Positions 13,413 to 19,247 of a DNA stretch of 19,247 nt are shown here, in pieces (position 1 is the stretch's first letter; every line of letters starts with the position of its first letter). The position numbers and the translations under genes were made by a program. The DNA lies in the NCBI GenBank assembly GCA_043820045.1, contig JBDREF010000402.1:1-19247 (forward strand), in the 5' to 3' direction. The notes under the pieces were generated by a model. That model made no database searches. It saw only the letters and a program-made list of their open reading frames with translations, and had not been told where the DNA came from. Source of the stretch: JBDREF01 sp043820045. GTDB taxonomy: Bacteria; Planctomycetota; Phycisphaerae; Sedimentisphaerales; Anaerobacaceae.

Positions 13413-14678
13413 ATGCCATTTAAGACTTTTGGTCTTTCGGACCCGCTTGTTCAGGGTATTCTTGCGACAGGGTACACGGCCCCTACTGAAATTCAGTCCA
13501 GGGCGATCCCCGCTGCTATTGAGGGCAGAGATGTTATCGGCTGCGCCCAAACGGGCACGGGGAAGACGGCTGCCTTTGTGCTGCCCATTCTGGACCGGCT
13601 CTGCCACGAGAAGGCGGGTAAGAAGAGGGTTATCAAATCGCTTATTCTTACACCGACGCGAGAGCTGGCGCTGCAAATCGAAAAGTCCATACTCGGGTAT
13701 GGGCGATTTCTGGATTTGCGTGTGCTGGCCGTTTATGGGGGCGTGAATATCCAGACTCAGCTTAGTGCACTTCGCCGTGGAATCGATATCGTTGTTGCAA
13801 CGCCGGGGCGGCTTATGGACCACATGCAGCGAAAGACGATCGACCTGAGGCGTATCGAAGTGCTCGTCCTTGACGAGGCCGACCGAATGCTGGATATGGG
13901 CTTTATTAACGATGTGCGGAAGATTGTAGGCACTTTGCCCGTGAAGCGCCAGACAATGCTCTTCTCGGCGACGATATCGCGGGAAGTGAAGGAACTTGCG
14001 GCGGGGATACTGAAATCTCCGGAAATGATCCAGATTGGCCGGCAGAACCCCGTCGAGACGATTACGCAACATGTTTATAGTGTCGATAAGACACGAAAAA
14101 CAGACCTTCTGCTGCACATGCTCGAGAAGGGACAAATGTACAGCGTATTAGTGTTTTCACGTACGAAGCACGGAGCGGACAAGATCAGCCAGCGACTGAA
14201 GCGGGCCGGCGTCTTGTCGGTTGCGATACACTCGGGGCGGACACAGGGGCAGCGTCAGCGTGCACTGGACGGCTTTAAGGCGGGGGAGTTTCAGGTTATG
14301 GTTGCAACCGATATCGCAGCTCGCGGTATCCACATCGATGGGATATCGCACGTCGTGAATTTCGATGTGCCGGCGTATGCGGAAGATTACGTTCATCGGA
14401 TAGGCCGAACGGGCCGGGCCGCAGCGACGGGGGACGCGGTTACGTTTGTTTGTCGCGATGAGGAGAAGTACCTTCGTAACATCGAAAAATTCATAGGACG
14501 CCACTTCCAGACTGAAATATGTGAGGGCTTCAGCAGCACCAAGCCCGATTCGCCACAGCCGCGACCGGCGGAGAAATCGAAATCGGTACGGCACACGTGG
14601 AAAGCTCCGGCTGCGGGCAAAAAGCTGTATAGCGGCCGGGGACGGCACCGGAAAGTGTCAAGACGCCGGGCAACTTAA
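13413..14678 (+). CDS. DEAD-box ATP-dependent RNA helicase, RhlE type
   Basis: This complete 421-residue RNA helicase shows all motifs in order: the Q motif with GYTAPTEIQSRAIP (20-33), motif I AQTGTGKT (45-52), Ia PTRELALQ (81-88), Ib TPGRLMD (130-136), II DEAD (154-157) within LVLDEADRMLDMGF, III SAT (185-187), IV LVFSRTKHGAD, V ATDIAARGIHIDGI and VI YVHRIGRTGRA. The N terminus MPFKTFGLSDPLVQGI and the DRMLDMGFINDVRKI string are typical of the RhlE branch. The C-terminal tail of about 50 residues is rich in Lys, Arg and Pro and probably binds RNA. AGGA (13402-13405) lies seven bases before ATG 13413. Such proteins unwind short duplexes in ribosome assembly and RNA decay, often under cold stress. 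It ends seven bases from the convergent C25 gene without an obvious terminator. Confidence 0.95.
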   Translation: MPFKTFGLSDPLVQGILATGYTAPTEIQSRAIPAAIEGRDVIGCAQTGTGKTAAFVLPILDRLCHEKAGKKRVIKSLILTPTRELALQIEKSILGYGRFLDLRVLAVYGGVNIQTQLSALRRGIDIVVATPGRLMDHMQRKTIDLRRIEVLVLDEADRMLDMGFINDVRKIVGTLPVKRQTMLFSATISREVKELAAGILKSPEMIQIGRQNPVETITQHVYSVDKTRKTDLLLHMLEKGQMYSVLVFSRTKHGADKISQRLKRAGVLSVAIHSGRTQGQRQRALDGFKAGEFQVMVATDIAARGIHIDGISHVVNFDVPAYAEDYVHRIGRTGRAAATGDAVTFVCRDEEKYLRNIEKFIGRHFQTEICEGFSSTKPDSPQPRPAEKSKSVRHTWKAPAAGKKLYSGRGRHRKVSRRRAT

Positions 14679-14685
14679 ACGGGCA

Positions 14686-17600
14686 TCAGGATGTGTCGGA
14701 CGGTTCCCCGGAGTAGTTGCGATTGGTCCTGTTGTATGTGACGTTCTCATACTCACGATATACGGGGCTGAAGATATAACCTGTCTTCGATGCGACAGTG
14801 CGCCCCGACCAGCCGTGCAGTACGGTCAGACTGTAAAAACCGGCGGAATCGGTTGTGCCCGAGCCGCCGCCGTTGTCTGCCGAGACGGTCACTCCCTGAA
14901 TCGGCTCTCCGTCCTCCGCTCGCACGCAGCCGGAAATAGTATGTGTCTGCGCCCTGGTATAGTTTCTGTCCGTCAGCTCGGCGGTAACGTTCAGATAGTC
15001 TCGATAGGCCGGCGCAAACATGGCGCCTGTTCTTGAAGGTGTGACTCGTCCCGACCAGCCGTGCGGCACAACCAGGCGATAGTAGCCGGTGGCGGCCGTA
15101 CCGGTCGAGCCGCCGTCGTTGTCCGCTGAGACAATCACTCCCGACATTCCCAGTCCGTCAAACGTTCGCACGTAGCCCGATATGGCATGGGCCTGCGTTG
15201 TTGCCGTATAGTTTTGATCGATCCAGTCATAGGTGACGCCGGCATAGCTGGTATATGCGGGATCGAAGACATAGCCGATCCTCGACAGCGTGACATCGCC
15301 CGACCAGCCGTGCGGCACGGTGACGCTGTAATAGCCCGCGGAATCGGTCGTTTCCGAACGAACGGCGTTGGGAGCTGAGATGGTCACTCCTGAGACTGGC
15401 GAGCCGTCGGATGCGCGCACGCAGCCGGAGATGGCATAGGTCTGTACCGTATAGTCCTGGCTCATTCTGTCGGAAGTGACGTTGACATAGTCCAGATATG
15501 AGGGACTGAAGTCGCAGGCGGCCCTTTCGGGCCTGATTCGTCCCGACCAGCCGTGCGTTACGGCCAGGCTGTAGTAGCCGTCCGGGTCGGTAGTAGTCGA
15601 GCCGCCGCTGTTGTCGGCGGAAACGGTTACACCTGAGATTCCCAAGCCGCTCGATGCGAGTATATGGCCGGACAGGTTGTATGTTCGTACTGCCGCCGTG
15701 TAGTCACAAGTCTCATGCGAAGTGACGCCGCTGTAGTCTTTCCATGCCGGATAGAACACATACCCGTCTTTCAATGGCGCGACCCTTCCCGGCCAGCCGT
15801 ACTCGACCTCAGTGCTGTAGTAGCCGTTTTCGTCGGTGAAGACGCTGTCGGGGAATCCTTCGATGTGCACGCCGGGAAGGCCCGACCCATCAAATGTCAC
15901 TGTGCCCGAGACGACATAAGTGTCTTTGACTGCATAGGTGATTTGAAGCCTCGGTGCATAACCGCCGCCCCGGTCACAGGATGAAAAGTATCGCAACCCG
16001 CCCTCTGCGGTGCTTATAAAAAACGCCAGCGAGTTATCAGCAGACCACCCCTGCCGATTGACGACTTCCCGGATCAGGTCGGAAATATCGGGGCTTTCAT
16101 ACCACATATCCGCCAGCCAGGGCTCGTCAATTTCCCAGTTGACTGAGGCAGCGGTAGTAGGCTGAGAACCGATGTGCCGAAGATTGTCGAATCCCGCAGC
16201 ATCATCTGTAGCTTCGGCTTGAATTCTGGCGTGAACGATTCCCTCCGACCGGTCATTGTAAGCTCGCACTTTCAGACGTGCGGCGATTATCTCGGCGCCT
16301 CTTGGAACATCGACATTTCTGAAGACCGTGCCGGAAATGTGATAAGGCGACGAATGGTCTGTGGCAGAGCCCACCGCGAGAAAGTCCGCGTCCAGGTTCT
16401 GGTTTGCGGCGTCGGAGGCGTACCCATCATCCGTACTCGAAGAAACCTGCCGTTCGACGGTTATCGCGCCGATGCCGATGGCTTCTGAAGCGATAGTGCC
16501 TTCGTAAGGCAGGCAGTTGTGGGCGGTGACGACAATGTCGTAGCGGCCGCGCTGAGTCGTGGTCAGGTCGGCGAACGTAACTGTCCCGGATTCATCGGTG
16601 AGGTCCGTCCAGTAGTCGTCCGGCGCATCGGCCCGCGATATGGTGACTCTGGCGCCGGGCACTGCCATCTGGTCCCTTCGCACGCTTGCTGTCACATCAG
16701 TCGGCCGGCCCATATTGATTGCGGAGGGATGCACGATTTCGCCGGCCGTCAGCGGCTGTGGAACGCCCGTCCTGATTTCCATTGTCGGATCGCCGAACCA
16801 GACATACTCGTCGATGGTTGTTTTCGTATAGTCCCATTCATAAGAGTACTTTGTCAGCATGTACTGCTTTCCGTACTCGAACACGGGGCCCATTTGATAA
16901 AGCGGCGTCGAATCCCCGTATGTGCCGCCGTGATATTCGGTGAAATCGGGCCAGACAGCATCCATCCATCCCCACAGCAGGCGGTCGTTCCTGCCGGAGT
17001 AACTTACCCGCGTTGCGCCGATGACGCCGACCGCGCCGCCGTTGGGGTTAATAATGAACTGCTCGCATAAGCACTCGTCCTCAGGTTCGCTCTCATACAA
17101 ATGAACGACCGAGCCATTCGAATACATCTCGTACTCCCGGTCGGTCTCATTGTCGAACCAGCCTGTCATGCAGGTTGTGCTAAGCACGATAGGCGTGAGA
17201 GGACCGTTGACCAAAGCCGCCACGTCGTCTTCGCGGAACTCAGGCTGAATCCATCCGCCGATATACGACCAGCCGCGCGGAATCGAACGCATGAATCGGG
17301 AGCCGTGCCCGCGGTACGTTACGAGAAACACGCCGTTGTTAACGGCGTTTGCGATGCTCTCGGTGCTTCCATCCCATCCGAAGTCGGGCGTGAGAAGATG
17401 GTCGGGCAGACCCCGGCCGCCTCCTTCGTCATTTTCGAATACAAATTCGGTGGACCAGTTGGTCGGGTTGACACCGGCGTCATGAGAGTAAATTCGCATG
17501 CCGTCATAACCTGCGTCGAGCAGATATTGACAGACGTCCTCCGAGGTAGCGACGAAGCGGTTGTCGGCGTATCCGTCTCTGGGCGAATCGTCCTCGAAAT

Positions 17601-18834
17601 AGGCTATGGCGGCGAAGCTCGTATAGAACTCGGCGGCGGCCTGGTCCGGCGGCGCACGCTCATAACTTATGATGCGGTCCACCGCCGTCTGTGCCTCGCC
17701 GGCCGTATCGACCGGCAGACGCCCGACAAACAGGTCTGCGATGCCGTCGTCATTGGTGTCGCCGTAGTACCGGTCGCTTGCGACCTTGCCCTGTGTCAAA
17801 TCATCCGTTCGTCCGAGGTCTGAAGCATGTTCCAGTTCATAGAAGCAGGGAATGTACTCCGCATCGCCCAGGAGCAGAACGTACGACGGGGCCGGCAGCC
17901 AATCCTGTTGAGACTTATCGATATAGCTCTTGATTTCGGCGGCCGTGGCGCCGGTCTCGGAAGTGGTGGCAACGTTCGTGCGAAAGCCGCTCAGACGTTT
18001 CCAGCCGGCCAGAGTGTCCGCGGCGGACTCGAAAGCCGGATCGCAGATGATGAGATAATCGCAACCTCCGGTCTGACCGTTACCGGCGTGATTGATAGTA
18101 GTGTTCGATTGAGTCGAATATAGATTTGCGACCCTGTTCGGGCACTGCTCCATCTGACGCTGTGCCGAAAGCACGGCGTCCGCATTGACCGCCAATCGCT
18201 TGAGCATTGTCTCGAATTGCCTGCTGGCAAGGCGCACGGGTACGGGTCGAATGTCGCCGTCAAACTTCAACTCAACTGACAGCTCTGTATAAACGCTGAG
18301 CTGACGGGTAACCGGGTTGTACTGGTAGGGATAAAGCCGGACGATTGTACAGTCCTGTCCGCGCACGTTCCTGAGCGGCTCTGCTTCTGCGAAAACGCCG
18401 GGATAGTCCGCATCAGTCGAATAGGTCAAGGCGTCCATGGTAAATTGCGGCGCAGGTGCTCCGGGGGCGTCCACCATCGGTGGCTGCACCGGCGGAATAT
18501 CTACGTTCTCAAAAACCACAGGTCTGCCGGGATCGACCGAAATGGACAGGGTGGTGCCATTGGGAACGAGCACCCATTCGCCGAGAACCGGAATGTCGGG
18601 CTTTCCGACCTCGAACTGGCTGCCGCCGGGAACGACGAGTTGCGTGTACGGAGAATCTGCAGACATAAGCATATCCGAAGCAGATATGTTCGGCAGGCGA
18701 ATTCTTAATGACAGGTTCTGCGACGAGGAACCGACGACCTCGACAGCATCTGCCTGCTGCGCGCGTACCGCGGTCGTTTGCCCGGCCAGAATCAGCCAGA
18801 CAAAAAACGAAAACTGTAAAAATCTGCGGTACAC
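14686..18834 (-). CDS. Secreted C25 (gingipain-like) cysteine peptidase with DNRLRE-like domain and five C-terminal repeats
   Basis: This 1382-residue exported protein starts at GTG 18834, with GAGGAG (minus strand, 18841-18846) six bases upstream. Residues 1-25 are a signal peptide (FLQFSFFVWLILAGQTTAVR, then AQ). Residues about 28-240 resemble the C25 propeptide. The caspase-like catalytic domain spans about 255-690, with His510 in TYRGHGSRF and Cys555 in VLSTTCMTGWFD, the dyad of the gingipain family. GDTNDDGIADLFVGRLP (358-374) is the conserved acidic loop and entry strand. An Ig-like segment follows at about 695-790. A DNRLRE-like domain with STDDGYASDAANQN, then the terminal GGYAPRLQITY, covers about 795-967. 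Five repeats of about 81 residues (973-1382) end the protein, each with an SG.V...G pattern, GYYS and HGWSG. No type IX or PEP-CTERM sorting tail is visible, so secretion beyond the Sec step is unknown. Confidence 0.92.
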   Translation of the reverse strand: MYRRFLQFSFFVWLILAGQTTAVRAQQADAVEVVGSSSQNLSLRIRLPNISASDMLMSADSPYTQLVVPGGSQFEVGKPDIPVLGEWVLVPNGTTLSISVDPGRPVVFENVDIPPVQPPMVDAPGAPAPQFTMDALTYSTDADYPGVFAEAEPLRNVRGQDCTIVRLYPYQYNPVTRQLSVYTELSVELKFDGDIRPVPVRLASRQFETMLKRLAVNADAVLSAQRQMEQCPNRVANLYSTQSNTTINHAGNGQTGGCDYLIICDPAFESAADTLAGWKRLSGFRTNVATTSETGATAAEIKSYIDKSQQDWLPAPSYVLLLGDAEYIPCFYELEHASDLGRTDDLTQGKVASDRYYGDTNDDGIADLFVGRLPVDTAGEAQTAVDRIISYERAPPDQAAAEFYTSFAAIAYFEDDSPRDGYADNRFVATSEDVCQYLLDAGYDGMRIYSHDAGVNPTNWSTEFVFENDEGGGRGLPDHLLTPDFGWDGSTESIANAVNNGVFLVTYRGHGSRFMRSIPRGWSYIGGWIQPEFREDDVAALVNGPLTPIVLSTTCMTGWFDNETDREYEMYSNGSVVHLYESEPEDECLCEQFIINPNGGAVGVIGATRVSYSGRNDRLLWGWMDAVWPDFTEYHGGTYGDSTPLYQMGPVFEYGKQYMLTKYSYEWDYTKTTIDEYVWFGDPTMEIRTGVPQPLTAGEIVHPSAINMGRPTDVTASVRRDQMAVPGARVTISRADAPDDYWTDLTDESGTVTFADLTTTQRGRYDIVVTAHNCLPYEGTIASEAIGIGAITVERQVSSSTDDGYASDAANQNLDADFLAVGSATDHSSPYHISGTVFRNVDVPRGAEIIAARLKVRAYNDRSEGIVHARIQAEATDDAAGFDNLRHIGSQPTTAASVNWEIDEPWLADMWYESPDISDLIREVVNRQGWSADNSLAFFISTAEGGLRYFSSCDRGGGYAPRLQITYAVKDTYVVSGTVTFDGSGLPGVHIEGFPDSVFTDENGYYSTEVEYGWPGRVAPLKDGYVFYPAWKDYSGVTSHETCDYTAAVRTYNLSGHILASSGLGISGVTVSADNSGGSTTTDPDGYYSLAVTHGWSGRIRPERAACDFSPSYLDYVNVTSDRMSQDYTVQTYAISGCVRASDGSPVSGVTISAPNAVRSETTDSAGYYSVTVPHGWSGDVTLSRIGYVFDPAYTSYAGVTYDWIDQNYTATTQAHAISGYVRTFDGLGMSGVIVSADNDGGSTGTAATGYYRLVVPHGWSGRVTPSRTGAMFAPAYRDYLNVTAELTDRNYTRAQTHTISGCVRAEDGEPIQGVTVSADNGGGSGTTDSAGFYSLTVLHGWSGRTVASKTGYIFSPVYREYENVTYNRTNRNYSGEPSDTS
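14689..15918 (-). repeat. Five tandem ~245-bp coding repeats in the C25 gene
   Basis: The units lie at about 15918-15682, 15681-15439, 15438-15190, 15189-14944 and 14943-14689 (minus strand). Each encodes about 79-85 residues, in order: an AISGCVR-like strand, GVTVSADN, a TTD..GYYS turn, HGWSGR (YGWPGR in the first unit), an aromatic-Pro segment near DYxNVT, and NYT at the end. The first unit is the most diverged (EYGWPGRVAP). The pattern resembles carboxypeptidase-regulatory-like beta-sandwich modules. The protein ends with the last unit. Confidence 0.85.
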
Positions 18835-18921
18835 CTAATACTCCTCACCCCTGCTATGCAAGCTGAGCCAGATTCCAGAATAGCTGGCTATACGGCCATA
18901 ATCCTGTTGGGCAATGCTGAA

Positions 18922-18933
18922 ATATACGTATAT
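18922..18933. promoter_or_regulatory. 12-bp palindrome at the C25 transcription start
   Basis: ATATACGTATAT is a perfect palindrome at 18922-18933. It overlaps the last two bases of the -10 box of the minus-strand promoter and the predicted start near 18925, a position where a bound repressor would block initiation. A chance AT-rich palindrome is the alternative. Confidence 0.4.
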
Positions 18934-18960
18934 TATACGCTCTCAAGTCCTTAAAGTCAA
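18932..18960 (-). promoter_or_regulatory. Near-consensus sigma70 promoter of the C25 peptidase gene
   Basis: On the minus strand TTGACT (18960-18955) and TATAAT (18937-18932) are separated by exactly 17 bases. That is eleven of twelve consensus positions. Transcription would begin near 18925, giving a 5' leader of about 90 bases before GTG 18834. Confidence 0.8.
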
Positions 18961-18978
18961 GAGACTTAGAGTCAGTAC

Positions 18979-19006
18979 GTGACAAGAGAGGTCTTTGTGG
19001 TATTAT
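18979..19006 (+). promoter_or_regulatory. Candidate sigma70 promoter for the sulfatase gene
   Basis: GTGACA (18979-18984) and TATTAT (19001-19006) each match five of six consensus positions, with a 16-base spacer. Transcription would begin near 19013, before both candidate start codons (19046 and 19067). It is divergent from the C25 promoter 19 bases away, so the two may share regulation. Confidence 0.5.
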
Positions 19007-19066
19007 TGTGTAATCTGAAAATCAGTACCGGAACTGTAGTTGGGAATGTCGAAAGGCGGTTTGAGC

Positions 19067-19247
19067 ATGATCAGAAAGGAAGTGTCGAGACGTGCGTTTC
19101 TGAGAAAGACTATGGCGTGGGGCTCCGGGCTGGGGCTTGGCGGACTTTTTCTGGCTGCGTGCGATTCTGGCGCGAAGCCCTCGGCTTCCACAAAGGTCCG
19201 GAAACCGAATTTTTTGGTCATTGTAGCAGACGATATGGGCTACTCGG
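19067..19247 (+). CDS. Tat-exported lipoprotein sulfatase, 5' part
   Basis: Only the first 60 codons lie in the window. The twin-arginine motif SRRAFLRK is followed by a glycine-rich hydrophobic stretch and a lipobox LAAC, so the protein should be exported folded and anchored by a lipidated cysteine. The mature part begins the sulfatase fold: KPNFLVIVADDMGYS, where the two Asp are calcium ligands in the alkaline-phosphatase superfamily. The formylglycine site is beyond the window. ATG 19067 is preferred, with a weak AAAGGCGG upstream (19052-19059); the in-frame ATG 19046 would add seven residues. Such enzymes remove sulfate esters from polysaccharides; the substrate cannot be told from this part. 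Confidence 0.88.
   Translation, partial: MIRKEVSRRAFLRKTMAWGSGLGLGGLFLAACDSGAKPSASTKVRKPNFLVIVADDMGYS

Noticed and set aside
13290..14135. 281-codon minus-strand frame opposite the helicase
   Set aside because: It overlaps helicase motifs Q to III, which are unambiguous on the + strand.
14689..15918. Regularly spaced repeats that could suggest a CRISPR array
   Set aside because: The unit is about 245 bp, fully coding and diverged, with no short identical repeats; it is a protein domain repeat.

Overview
The window looks like chromosomal DNA of an environmental, carbohydrate-degrading planctomycete, probably of the Phycisphaerae/Sedimentisphaerales type. This assignment is an inference. It rests on the mix of a Tat-exported lipoprotein sulfatase, a Tat-exported sugar-isomerase-like protein, a secreted FG-GAP/VCBS propeller, a very large C25 (gingipain-like) protease ending in tandem repeats with an HGWSG motif, and ADLQSAR-type intergenic repeats. 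No single marker gene for taxonomy is present.

Bases 1-5372 are the end of a surface-polysaccharide locus on the + strand: the 3' part of a UDP-N-acetylhexosamine dehydrogenase, a DegT/WbpE-type aminotransferase, a specialised NusG/UpxY/RfaH-like elongation factor, a hairpin-rich gap with dispersed repeats, a UDP-glucose 6-dehydrogenase, a small four-helix membrane protein and a UDP-glucuronate 4-epimerase-like SDR. Together they would supply N-acetylated and plain uronic acids (with a 3-amino derivative possible) for a capsule or exopolysaccharide. The NusG paralogue would keep RNA polymerase moving through a long operon.

Bases 5503-8878 hold three co-directional genes that do not belong to an obvious textbook pathway together: an AsnA-type aspartate-ammonia ligase, an HExxH zinc metallopeptidase and a D-Ala-D-Ala-ligase-like ATP-grasp enzyme. 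The last two overlap by one base. This is the best candidate in the window for an undescribed amidoligase/peptide system. Bases 8907-9712 hold a fluoride module: a diverged fluoride-riboswitch-like leader, the FluC/CrcB channel and a DUF190 PII-like protein.

Bases 9770-13096 hold two minus-strand secreted proteins (a Tat-exported sugar phosphate isomerase/epimerase-like protein and a nine-repeat VCBS propeller) with a tRNA-Pro(GGG) on the + strand between them. The tRNA is preceded by a recognisable sigma70 promoter and by a second copy of the 31-bp repeat seen at 2479-2509. Bases 13413-14678 are a DEAD-box RNA helicase of the RhlE type. It converges with the 1382-residue C25 protease on the minus strand (14686-18834), which has a near-consensus sigma70 promoter overlapping a 12-bp palindrome. 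The window ends inside a divergent Tat-lipoprotein sulfatase gene.
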